Source of the DNA: a bacterium
Lineage (GTDB): Bacteria > Patescibacteriota > Minisyncoccia > Minisyncoccales > DAOWIS01
Direction: 5' to 3'
Length of the DNA: 46,211 nt
NCBI GenBank assembly: GCA_030640805.1
Contig: DAOWIS010000007.1
Span: 1-46,211, forward strand
In this document: piece after piece, positions 30,982 through 38,544 of the stretch
Numbering within the stretch: the stretch's first letter is position 1
Layout: each line of letters starts with the position of its first letter
Notes under the pieces: model-generated
Databases searched by the model: none
The model's input: the letters and a program-made list of their open reading frames with translations, nothing else
What the model was told of the DNA's origin: nothing
Position numbers and translations under genes: made by a program

Positions 30982-31341
30982 ATGGAGCATAAAACTCACA
31001 CAATTGATGCTTCCGGAAAGATTTTAGGAAAATTAGCAGTAGAAGTGGCTATATTATTAAGGGGGAAACATAAACCTGATTTTTCTCCTAATAAAGACAT
31101 AGGAGACTTTGTTGAAATAATTAACATAGAGAAGATTAAATTTAGTGGAAAAAAGTTTGAGCAAAAAGTTTATTGGCATCATACTGGATATCCGGGCGGA
31201 ATAAAATCCCAGACTCTTAAAGAATTATTTGAAAAGAATCCCCAAAAAGTTTTTATAAAAGCAGTAAAAGGAATGTTGCCAAAAAATAAATTAGCAGCAA
31301 AACAAATTAAGAGATTAAGAATCATGAATCATGAATCATGA
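30982..31341 (+). CDS. rplM: Ribosomal protein uL13
   Basis: TIDASGKILGKLAVEVAILL, VYWHHTGYPGGIKSQTLKEL and VKGMLPKNKLAAKQIKRLRI mark L13, an early assembly protein of the 50S subunit. At 119 residues it is shorter than E. coli (142) and ends in MNHES, read from three ATCATGA heptamers, so the repeat has replaced or trimmed the normal C-terminus. Confidence 0.93.
   Translation: MEHKTHTIDASGKILGKLAVEVAILLRGKHKPDFSPNKDIGDFVEIINIEKIKFSGKKFEQKVYWHHTGYPGGIKSQTLKELFEKNPQKVFIKAVKGMLPKNKLAAKQIKRLRIMNHES
31321..31341. repeat. ATCATGA heptamer repeated three times at the end of rplM
   Basis: Three exact units cover the last codons and stop of rplM and reach the start region of rpsI. Confidence 0.8.
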
Positions 31342-31351
31342 AATATGGAAC

Positions 31352-31894
31352 ATGAAACAGAAAACTAAGAAAACTATTACAAAGAAAAAAATTACTAAGA
31401 AAAAAGTGGTAAAAGTAGTAAAGAAGAAGAAAGTTGTTGCCAAGAAGCCCAAAAAGAAAGCTCCTTTAAAGAAGCCCAAAGTTAAAGTTTTAAAGAAAAA
31501 GCCGGACCGGTATTTTGAGGCGGTTGGCAGAAGAAAAACTAGCATAGCCAGAGTTCGGCTTTTTACCCGGGGAGAAAAAATATTTTTGGTTAACGATAAA
31601 AATTTAAAAGAATATTTTCCTGTCTTTGAACTTCAGCAAATTGTCGTTGCTTCTTTAAGAAAAATGAAAAGTTTGGAGAAGTTTAGAGTTTCGATTAAGG
31701 TAAAAGGAGGAGGAATAAGAGCTCAAGCTGAAGCCATCCGTCATGCTACAGCCAGGGCTTTAGTAAAATTTAACCCTAATTTTAAAAAGAGATTAAAAAA
31801 AGCCGGCTATCTAACTCGGGATTCCCGAATGAAAGAAAGAAAAAAATTCGGTCTCAAAAAAGCCCGCCGTGCCCCCCAGTGGCAGAAAAGATAA
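31352..31894 (+). CDS. rpsI: Ribosomal protein uS9 with Lys-rich N-terminal extension
   Basis: The S9 core is complete: FEAVGRRKTSIARVRLFTRG, GGGIRAQAEAIRHATARALV, and the C-terminal SRMKERKKFGLKKARRAPQW with QKR, whose tail reaches the P-site tRNA. About 50 residues before it are Lys/Val/Pro low complexity (KKKVVKVVKKKKVVAKK), absent from E. coli S9. ATG 31352 was chosen over ATG 31331, which lies in the heptamer repeat overlapping rplM; either is possible. Confidence 0.92.
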   Translation: MKQKTKKTITKKKITKKKVVKVVKKKKVVAKKPKKKAPLKKPKVKVLKKKPDRYFEAVGRRKTSIARVRLFTRGEKIFLVNDKNLKEYFPVFELQQIVVASLRKMKSLEKFRVSIKVKGGGIRAQAEAIRHATARALVKFNPNFKKRLKKAGYLTRDSRMKERKKFGLKKARRAPQWQKR

Positions 31895-31908
31895 ATCTTT
31901 AAATTAAC

Positions 31909-32598
31909 ATGTTAAAAGAACTAATTGATAAATTTTATTTGGATCAACAAAGAGATGGACAGCAATTCCATTTCTATATCACTGATGCCGGGAAATGTCC
32001 CCGAACAGTCTTTTTTAAATTCAAAAACGCTCCCAGAGCAAAAATGGATGCTCGGATTTTGAGGATATTTGAACGTGGAGAATATCTTCACAGAAATATT
32101 TTCAACATTCTATACCGTCTTAGAATCGGAGTAACAACAGAAGTTTCTATTCCTGCCCAGGAAATAATTAGCGGAAGAGCTGACGCCATAATTTCTATAA
32201 ATAATGAGAATTATATTTTAGATATAAAGAGTATGAATAGTATGATTTTCAGGAATTTAACAGCTCCAAAACAGGAAAACATTTACCAAATTCAACTTTA
32301 TCTTCATTATTTCAACATTAAAAAAGGAATACTGTTTTATATAGATAAAGACAAGCAGGATATTAAAGAATTTATTATTAATTATAATTCCCAGCTTGTT
32401 CAATCTCTTTTGAAAGATTTCGAAGAGCTAAAAAAGAAAATTGATGCTGATGTTGTCCCTCCTGTTCTTCCCGACTATCCTGATAACTGGCAATGTAGTT
32501 ATTGCCAGTTTAGAGAAATTTGTGATCTTTGCGGAGGAAAAGAGATTAGTTGGCAAGAATTCAAAAAGAAGATAGAATCCCAAGAAACAAAGATGTAG
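31909..32598 (+). CDS. PD-(D/E)XK nuclease with four-Cys cluster (Cas4/RecB-like)
   Basis: The 229-residue protein carries the nuclease motifs ISGRADAII (Asp92) and YILDIKSM (Asp105, Lys107), then QENIYQIQLYLHYF. Cys30 in the N-terminal ITDAGKCPR and Cys196, Cys199, Cys205 and Cys208 in CSYCQFREICDLC make an iron-sulphur cluster plausible, as in Cas4 and AddB. No CRISPR array or cas1/cas2 is near, so it is a stand-alone member acting in DNA repair or processing. It begins 14 bases after rpsI. Confidence 0.8.
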   Translation: MLKELIDKFYLDQQRDGQQFHFYITDAGKCPRTVFFKFKNAPRAKMDARILRIFERGEYLHRNIFNILYRLRIGVTTEVSIPAQEIISGRADAIISINNENYILDIKSMNSMIFRNLTAPKQENIYQIQLYLHYFNIKKGILFYIDKDKQDIKEFIINYNSQLVQSLLKDFEELKKKIDADVVPPVLPDYPDNWQCSYCQFREICDLCGGKEISWQEFKKKIESQETKM

Positions 32599-32606
32599 AA
32601 ATAGTA

Positions 32607-32639
32607 TTTACAAAAATTCTTGGGGGGGGGCATTATAAA
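32607..32639 (+). promoter_or_regulatory. Promoter with nine-G tract in the spacer
   Basis: TTTACA (32607-32612) and TATAAA (32634-32639) are 21 bases apart, and the spacer contains G9 (32622-32630). Loss of a few G would bring the spacer to the optimal 17. Poly-G spacer slippage of this type controls Neisseria porA. Confidence 0.5.
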
Positions 32640-32675
32640 ACAAAGGTCAAAAGATATATAAAAAAATAAAATAAT

Positions 32676-33764
32676 ATGAATAATCAAAGCAATCCTTTAT
32701 TTTTTCATCGTTGGATTCCAACTGTTATTGGAGTTATCATTGTTGTCCTTATTGGTGGAGGAGTAATTGCCTACAATTACCTCTGGACCCCTCAACCAGT
32801 AGAATTACCAACCGCCGGAGAGAAAAAGGAACCAGACCAAACCGTTGGCTGGAAGACGTATAAAAATGAGGAGTATGGATATGAGATGAAATATCCTAAA
32901 AATTGGTCAGCTAAACATGAGTCAGGATATAATGAGGTTCTTGAAAGATATTACGAAAAAAATATTTTTAAAGATCCTACTGGAAAATATATTTTGTATT
33001 TTGGTATTGTACCTGAAGATAGCAACATAAGAACACCTAATCTTAAAACAGGAGTTGGGTTTACTCAGGTTGGAACAGACCAAACTATAAATATTGGCGG
33101 TAGAGCAGTGAAGATTTCTAATCTTATTTATGAGCCAAAGGGAACAGTTCAGGAAGTATGGTTTGGGCCTTTTGAAATCAATGATTTTAAGGGAAAGGCT
33201 GAGTTTGGCTATTTAACAGATGACTTCAATTATAATGAGTGGTTTGATATGGCTGGTAAGCCAGAATTAGAGATAGCAAAGAAAATCCTTTCTACTTTCA
33301 GATTTATCGAAACTGACCAAACCGCTGATTGGAAGACGTATCGGAATGAGGAATACGGATTTGAAATAGTTCTTTCAGAAGGATATGAAGGGTTTTGGAC
33401 TAAGGAGAGGACTATTAGAAAAGAAAGAGAAATGGATTCTCCATTTGTTGTATTTTATCTTGATGCTTCCGGTAGTTATTGGCCAAACCAAGAGTTTGAT
33501 GTATTTGGTGTTATAATTTATCCATTGGAAAAATGGAATAGTAATGCAGAGATAGATGAAAATAATATGGCTTGGATAATGGGGGAAGAAGATAGTCCTT
33601 CTTCTTTTCTAGGTTTTTATTTAGGAAAGAATAATAAGCATGCTTTTACTTGGTCAAAAGGTCATGATTGTCCGTATTATACTTCTGGTCAGCCTACTCC
33701 ACTTTGCAAACTTTATGAAGAAGTTTCCAGTTTAATGAAAACTTTTTCTGTTTTTGATATATAG
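32676..33764 (+). CDS. Membrane-anchored protein with two PsbP-like domains
   Basis: The 362-residue protein has a short N-terminus, one membrane helix (WIPTVIGVIIVVLIGGGVIAY), a Pro linker and two similar domains outside the cell. Each begins with DQT..WKTYKNEEYGYEM (first at about residue 53, second at about 212), the start of PsbP/DUF1795-like folds. The second has CPYYTSGQPTPLCKLYEEV near the end, with a Cys pair that could form a disulphide. The function is unknown; the anchored position suggests a surface or envelope role. Expression may vary through the G9 promoter. Confidence 0.65.
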   Translation: MNNQSNPLFFHRWIPTVIGVIIVVLIGGGVIAYNYLWTPQPVELPTAGEKKEPDQTVGWKTYKNEEYGYEMKYPKNWSAKHESGYNEVLERYYEKNIFKDPTGKYILYFGIVPEDSNIRTPNLKTGVGFTQVGTDQTINIGGRAVKISNLIYEPKGTVQEVWFGPFEINDFKGKAEFGYLTDDFNYNEWFDMAGKPELEIAKKILSTFRFIETDQTADWKTYRNEEYGFEIVLSEGYEGFWTKERTIRKEREMDSPFVVFYLDASGSYWPNQEFDVFGVIIYPLEKWNSNAEIDENNMAWIMGEEDSPSSFLGFYLGKNNKHAFTWSKGHDCPYYTSGQPTPLCKLYEEVSSLMKTFSVFDI

Positions 33765-33854
33765 AATATTTTCAAAAGTTAGCTTTTTTGGACTAATTTT
33801 TGGGAAAAAGAGGTTATTTAATTTTGATTATTTATTCTAATCTAAAATTCTCTA

Positions 33855-33908
33855 TGGAAGGACTCTGTTATCAAATTATTTTAAGAGGTTTGATAATAAG
33901 ATCCTCCA
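33855..33908. repeat. Inverted repeat in the leader of the surface protein gene
   Basis: TTATCAAA (33868-33875) pairs with TTTGATAA (33889-33896), with an imperfect outer stem TGGAAGGACTCT / AGATCCTCCA. It could affect mRNA stability or translation. Confidence 0.5.
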
Positions 33909-33922
33909 AGGATTTATAAAAT

Positions 33923-36157
33923 ATGTCTAAAATAATGATGAAAAATAAAATTTTAATAAGTTTAATAATAACTAGTTTAGTTTTTCTGCCGACCATAAAT
34001 AGCATTAGCGCCCGAATAGTTCTTCCTCCTGATTCGGTTAATAGTACAAGTATTAGAGTTATTTCTCCTAATGGTGGAGAGAAATGGGAAATAGGAAAGA
34101 CCTACACTATTAAATGGACTGGATCAACAGATATTAAGGCCTATACCATAATGCTTCTACGGGCTGATGGATATCGAGGGTGGGGTCTTAATGCAACTTT
34201 GTTAGGCCCTGATACTAGAGAATATCAATGGAAGGCTGGGTCTATGGAAGAGTGCACCGGTTCTTGTACATTACCTCCTTCTGGAGATTACTATATTGTA
34301 GTTTATGGTCAACGATTTGATGATCCAGAAGGGAAATTTTCTGTTTCTGATCGAAGCGATGAAGTGTTTATTCTTAATAATAGTAATATGCCGAGTATTA
34401 ATGTTCTTTCTCCTAATGGAGGCGAACAGATACCAACGGGTCCTAATAACTTTCAGATAACCTATCGGATAGCTAATTTTAAGCAATTAACCTCGCCCAC
34501 AATCCGGATAGATTTATTTAAAAATGATATTATTTTAGGGAATCGTTGTAAAACTCCTCCTTGCTCTGTATCACCAAATTCAGAATATTGGAATTTTAGC
34601 TGGGAGGTAGGGTCGTATGTGGATAGTGCAGGAAATTATCGCAAAGCAGGACCTGGTACGGATTATAAAATTAGAATTATTTTATTTGATAGCGGAAAAG
34701 AGATTGCAGCTGATGGAGGCGATAATTATTTTAGTATTATCTCACCCACCCCTGAATTTATTCCTTGTCTTGATAAACCAAGTGGTTGGATGCCAAGCAG
34801 ATATTCTTATCCCGAGTATTATAATAGGACAAATCCTATCCATCAGGCAGTAATTCTTTATAGGACCAGTAAATACTGTGGCACTAATGAAGTAATAAAA
34901 AAAGAAGTAATTCAACTCCATACACCTGAACGAGATTACTGTAATTATATTTGTAGAAATAGACAATATGAGCAGTGTATTTTAGATGGCAGTTTCGATA
35001 CCTATTACGACGAATGGTGCGAGGATGCTAATGGTAATAGGATAATCCCCAAGGCAGCAACCGAGACAAAAAAGATTCTGCCAATTGAGCCAACTCCGAT
35101 ACCTCAACCTTCTGCAACACCTTCAAAAATTATTTTGCATCGAGTTCATCGTAATTGTCCCGATGACTCGCCATACGAACCAGCCATGAAGGGAAAAGCC
35201 GAGCAGGTTTTTGAAGTTGGAGCAAGCACCGGCTACTGGAATTTTAGATGTGCCAATCGGAAACAAGAGCAATGCTATGATGATGGCAGTTTCGATACTT
35301 ATTATGATGAATGGTGTGAAGATGAAAACGGCAAGAGAATAACTCCTTCCTATAATATAAGCAGTAACTTAATGAAAAAATATGATGAGATAGTAAAAGA
35401 GAAAGAAATAGATTTAAAAAGTAAGATGGAATTAAAGGAACTGAACAGAGAAACCGAGATTTTCAAAAGAGAGATTAAACCAGCAATTTCGCCCGCTGAA
35501 ATAGAAGTCAGAATACCTATTGAACCTAAGAAACCTTCTGTCGCTGAATCCGGAGATGAAATAACCCATTACTATAAAAAGGAAATTGAAAGGATAAGTT
35601 CTTCTGAAAACATAGAAGAACAGATAACTAAGCTTAAATCTTTAAGAACAGAGATAAATGGAATGATTAGCCAACTTATAAGAAAGAAAAAGGAAATATC
35701 TTCAGTTGAGTTAAAGGATTTAGTCTCTGAGATAAAAATAACACCGGGTGCAATTAAAGCTGATCAAGTAGTAATACAAACAACTAATAAGAAAGTGATA
35801 ACCAATATCAGCGATGAACAAGTTTCTATAGAACCAAAAGAAAACGAGGTTGTTATTAAAGATAAAAATATTGAAGTAAAAACACTAGGAGTTTCAATAG
35901 TAAATCAGGTTCTAAAAGTAGGAACTCAAGAAGTGAAGATAACGCCCAGCGAAGTTGTCCAGAAAGCTAAGGTTAAAGTAAAATCTATTGAACTCAAAGA
36001 AGAGGCAAATAAGCCAGTATACTTTGTCCAAGGTACAAAGAAAGCCAGAATCCTTTTTGCTATACCTATAACAATGAGTATAAAGACAAAAGTTGACGCT
36101 GGCACTGGAGAAGTAATTTCCGTAAAGAAACCCTGGTGGAGTTTCTTAGCTTTTTAG
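33923..36157 (+). CDS. Secreted modular surface protein, 744 aa
   Basis: An N-terminal signal peptide (ILISLIITSLVFLPTINSISA) is followed by two Ig-like Kre9/KNH-type domains, each starting ISPNGGEKW or LSPNGGEQ. Next come two copies of a Cys-rich module (C...QEQC, DGSFDTYYDEWCED with NG), at about residues 335-375 and 425-475, joined by a Pro/Thr linker. A long helical region follows (KKYDEIVKEKEIDLKSKMEL), then beta-rich repeats (VVIKDKNIEVKTLGVSI). It is likely exported by the Sec system and displayed at the surface. ATG 33923 is used; ATG 33935 or 33938 is also possible because a TATAAA sits only 2 bases before 33923. The ligand is unknown. Confidence 0.7.
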   Translation: MSKIMMKNKILISLIITSLVFLPTINSISARIVLPPDSVNSTSIRVISPNGGEKWEIGKTYTIKWTGSTDIKAYTIMLLRADGYRGWGLNATLLGPDTREYQWKAGSMEECTGSCTLPPSGDYYIVVYGQRFDDPEGKFSVSDRSDEVFILNNSNMPSINVLSPNGGEQIPTGPNNFQITYRIANFKQLTSPTIRIDLFKNDIILGNRCKTPPCSVSPNSEYWNFSWEVGSYVDSAGNYRKAGPGTDYKIRIILFDSGKEIAADGGDNYFSIISPTPEFIPCLDKPSGWMPSRYSYPEYYNRTNPIHQAVILYRTSKYCGTNEVIKKEVIQLHTPERDYCNYICRNRQYEQCILDGSFDTYYDEWCEDANGNRIIPKAATETKKILPIEPTPIPQPSATPSKIILHRVHRNCPDDSPYEPAMKGKAEQVFEVGASTGYWNFRCANRKQEQCYDDGSFDTYYDEWCEDENGKRITPSYNISSNLMKKYDEIVKEKEIDLKSKMELKELNRETEIFKREIKPAISPAEIEVRIPIEPKKPSVAESGDEITHYYKKEIERISSSENIEEQITKLKSLRTEINGMISQLIRKKKEISSVELKDLVSEIKITPGAIKADQVVIQTTNKKVITNISDEQVSIEPKENEVVIKDKNIEVKTLGVSIVNQVLKVGTQEVKITPSEVVQKAKVKVKSIELKEEANKPVYFVQGTKKARILFAIPITMSIKTKVDAGTGEVISVKKPWWSFLAF

Positions 36158-36238
36158 GTTTTTAAATTTTGTAAAAGAAAGGTAAAAAAAGGAGAGAATT
36201 TTTGGACTAATTTAGGATAGGAAAATTATAGAACATCT

Positions 36239-36268
36239 AAAACGGCTTGCTTTCACAAGCCGTTTTGA
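36239..36268 (+). terminator. Rho-independent terminator after the surface protein gene
   Basis: AAAACGGCTTG (36239-36249) pairs perfectly with CAAGCCGTTTT (36256-36266). Confidence 0.85.
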
Positions 36269-36330
36269 TTTATCTATTATTGAAGTTATGAGCAATCTGG
36301 TTTTATTTTAATGAGTTTAATGAACGGTGA

Positions 36331-36358
36331 CCTTGTACACGCATATGCGTGCACAAGG
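36331..36358. repeat. 28-base palindrome, copy 1
   Basis: The first half is CCTTGTACACGCAT and the second half is its reverse complement with one changed base. Copy 2 at 44675-44702 is perfect. Confidence 0.9.
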
Positions 36359-36403
36359 AACAGAGAGATGCGAGGGAAGGATGAAGGAGTTTTAGAAAAT
36401 TTT

Positions 36404-37816
36404 TTACTCTTTGGGGAATTTTATTTGGATGAGAGAATTTTTAGCTAGAATATAAAGATTTTTATATTTTGAGTTATAATAGAAATCGAAATTACCAATA
36501 GAATTATATTCTAAAAAATCAACAATATTTCTGGGATCACGGGAATCTAATTCCGTGATTTTTATTTTAATAGAATTATCATCTTCAATAGTAAAAAGAA
36601 TGTGTTCGCCGTCCGGGTACCAAATTGCCTGACCGATATTTTTAGAGAAACGAGTGATAAATTCTTTATCGTCCTTATAATGATATGGCTGGATTAAAAT
36701 GTCATCTAACCAATAGACCCAGATTTCTTTTTCTGAAAAAAGAAGAATTTTTTTCTCATCTCCAGAGATTTTGGCATCTTTCACCGGCTGATGGATTTCT
36801 TTTAAAAGATTGTTTTCGGAATCAAAAAGATAAAAATTATTCTCTTGAAAGATTTCTGTTTTATTTAAAATTCCAAAACCATCATTAAAAAAAATAAATT
36901 TAATATTTTTTTCTCTTAAACTTAGCGGAGAATAGGTAAGCTGTTTTTTAGTACCCTGACCGTTGATTTTAAAAATTAAATCAGTATTTTCTTCCAACCA
37001 ATATATTTCACTACCCTCAATATCATAAAAATCTAAGTTAGAAATTAAAGTTGAAGTAATAGTGCTATTTTCTAAATTAAATTCTACCAATTTTTTACTG
37101 CCTTTAGTTTTTTCAGAGAGAAAAATTATTTTTTCTTTTTCTTGAGGGTGCCAATTAAGATTAGTTGCTAAAGATGGAATGTTTTTTAAAGCGGTTATTT
37201 TAAGAGATCCCTCTTTCAAATTCACCAGTTGCCATTTTTTATCAGCCCAAAAAAGTAATTTTTGAGAATCTGGAGACCATTTTATTTCGGAAATTTCTGA
37301 AAAATTGTCAGCAATTTGTTTTTCTTTATTAGAATTTATATCTAAAACAGATATTTTTTTACCGTCTTCAGTATTGATTACTAAAGCTATTTTTGCTTCA
37401 TTTGGAGAAAATTTAAATTTTTCTATATTTTTAAATAATATATTTTTTTGAGGATTTTTGGGAACCAGTAAAATATTTTTAGCTTCACTGACCATTTCTT
37501 CTTCTACTCTTAAATTCTTAATCCAAGAATGATAATTTTCTTTTTTGAGCTCCACATCATAGGTTTTAGGAATTAGGTTTTGGATAAGAACTCGATGAAA
37601 AAGGGGAGTGATTTTTTTCTTTATTTTTTTGCCATTTAAAAAAACCTCTGCTTCTAAAGATTGAGAGGTTTTTAGAAAAATTCCTCCGGTTTTTACCATT
37701 TCTTTCTTTTGGAAATCAAAACGATACCCTTGAGAATAAAAAATCAAAGGAATAATTATCAAGAAAAATAAAACCACAAAAAAAGAAAAGAGAATGAGTC
37801 GGGTTTTGTAAGTCAT
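36404..37816 (-). CDS. Membrane-anchored PEGA and TolB-like beta-propeller protein
   Basis: The 470-residue protein starts at ATG 37816 (MTYKTRLILFSFFVVLFFLI), with a signal-anchor helix. A PEGA-like domain follows (GGIFLKTSQSLEAEVFLNGK through NYHSWIKNLRV), then propeller blades of the TolB/WD40 type: FSPNEAKIALVINTEDGKKI, IKWSPDSQKLLFWAD, LNWHPQEKEKIIFLSE, WYPDGEHILFTIED. It faces outside the membrane. The reading frame extends 52 codons upstream, but that part lies inside a 162-base inverted repeat (37818-37979) and is unlikely to be protein. The function is unknown; envelope binding is inferred. Confidence 0.7.
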   Translation of the reverse strand: MTYKTRLILFSFFVVLFFLIIIPLIFYSQGYRFDFQKKEMVKTGGIFLKTSQSLEAEVFLNGKKIKKKITPLFHRVLIQNLIPKTYDVELKKENYHSWIKNLRVEEEMVSEAKNILLVPKNPQKNILFKNIEKFKFSPNEAKIALVINTEDGKKISVLDINSNKEKQIADNFSEISEIKWSPDSQKLLFWADKKWQLVNLKEGSLKITALKNIPSLATNLNWHPQEKEKIIFLSEKTKGSKKLVEFNLENSTITSTLISNLDFYDIEGSEIYWLEENTDLIFKINGQGTKKQLTYSPLSLREKNIKFIFFNDGFGILNKTEIFQENNFYLFDSENNLLKEIHQPVKDAKISGDEKKILLFSEKEIWVYWLDDILIQPYHYKDDKEFITRFSKNIGQAIWYPDGEHILFTIEDDNSIKIKITELDSRDPRNIVDFLEYNSIGNFDFYYNSKYKNLYILAKNSLIQIKFPKE

Positions 37817-37817
37817 A

Positions 37818-37979
37818 AGACCTTTTGCAAAATAATTTTTCGTCAGGAAATTTGAAGATTTTGAGCGAAAATCGTGAAGAACGAGGAAGGTGTATACAGA
37901 GTATACATCGACGAGTTCTGAACGATTTGCAGCCAAAATATTCAAATTGCAGTAGGAAGGATTGTTTTGCAAAGGGTCT
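37818..37979. repeat. 162-base imperfect inverted repeat
   Basis: The ends AGACCTTTTGCAAAA and TTTTGCAAAGGGTCT, the inner arms AATTTGAAGATTTTGAGC and its counterpart, and the centre TGTATAC-AGA-GTATACA show one palindrome across the whole stretch with scattered mismatches. Both strands are open to translation over most of it. It looks like a MITE-sized element. No copy was seen elsewhere in the window. Confidence 0.8.
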
Positions 37980-38027
37980 AAATATATTTTACCTTATTCT
38001 CAATCCTTAGAAAAGAATTTTTGAAAA

Positions 38028-38069
38028 ATAAAAAGGACGGCGGAGAAACTATGTTTCTTACCGTCGTCC
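38028..38069 (-). terminator. Terminator of the minus-strand small gene
   Basis: On the minus strand GGACGACGG...AGAAAC / GTTTCT...CCGCCGTCC forms a stem of about 15 pairs, followed by TTTTTATTTTT. Confidence 0.8.
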
Positions 38070-38104
38070 CTTAGCTAATCTCTGGCTTATAAATCGAGAG
38101 AAGA

Positions 38105-38383
38105 TTAATTCTCTATGAAGACGATTTCTCTTATGATCTTTTCTTTGTCCTTATCGAAGATTTTAGACTTAAGCAAATTCGTAGCTTTTTCTTCGAGAGC
38201 AGGATCATATACCCAATTGATAATACAACGAAGATCTGGTTCAGTTGGGCTTTGCTTCAGGAGTTCCTCTGCAGCCATTTTTTTGACCTTGAGAGATCTA
38301 CTCCATGCAAGGATACGTGTGAAATCGTCGTTATCTGGGTTCTTCTTTAAGAATCTTCTCCATAATTTTTCTAATCTATCCAT
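38105..38383 (-). CDS. Small helical-repeat protein, 92 aa
   Basis: The start is ATG 38383 (MDRLEKLWRRFLKKNPDNDD), preceded by the Shine-Dalgarno AAAGGAG. Three related helical units of about 32 residues can be seen: LWRRFLKKNPDNDDFTRILA, AAEELLKQSPTEPDLRCIIN, ATNLLKSKIFDKDKEKIIRE. They resemble HEAT-like units. It has a canonical promoter (38455-38482) and a strong terminator, so it stands alone on this strand. The function is unknown; repeat units of this type usually bind proteins. Confidence 0.65.
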   Translation of the reverse strand: MDRLEKLWRRFLKKNPDNDDFTRILAWSRSLKVKKMAAEELLKQSPTEPDLRCIINWVYDPALEEKATNLLKSKIFDKDKEKIIREIVFIEN

Positions 38384-38454
38384 TCTTAATTCTCCTTTCA
38401 AGGTTAAATAAATTCTTATTTCTTTCCTTATTCAATTCTCAAGTTTCTGCTTCT

Positions 38455-38482
38455 ATTATAGCATACTGTAATAATTTGTCAA
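38455..38482 (-). promoter_or_regulatory. Canonical promoter of the minus-strand gene
   Basis: On the minus strand TTGACA (38477-38482), 16 bases, TATAAT (38455-38460), then AGAAGCAGAAA, similar to the leaders at 16439 and 42238. Confidence 0.7.
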
Positions 38483-38509
38483 GGGTAGAAAGGTGAGGGT
38501 TGGGAAAAT

Positions 38510-38538
38510 TTGCCAAGATGGAAAATTTTATTTATACT
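38510..38538 (+). promoter_or_regulatory. Promoter setting a leaderless start for murA
   Basis: TTGCCA (38510-38515), 17 bases, TATACT (38533-38538); the ATG at 38545 is at the expected transcript start. Confidence 0.6.
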
Positions 38539-38544
38539 AAAAAG

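Noticed and set aside
37817-37972. 52-residue N-terminal extension of the minus-strand propeller protein
   Set aside because: It lies in the 162-base inverted repeat, and the opposite strand gives a similar peptide; the membrane helix starts the protein at 37816.
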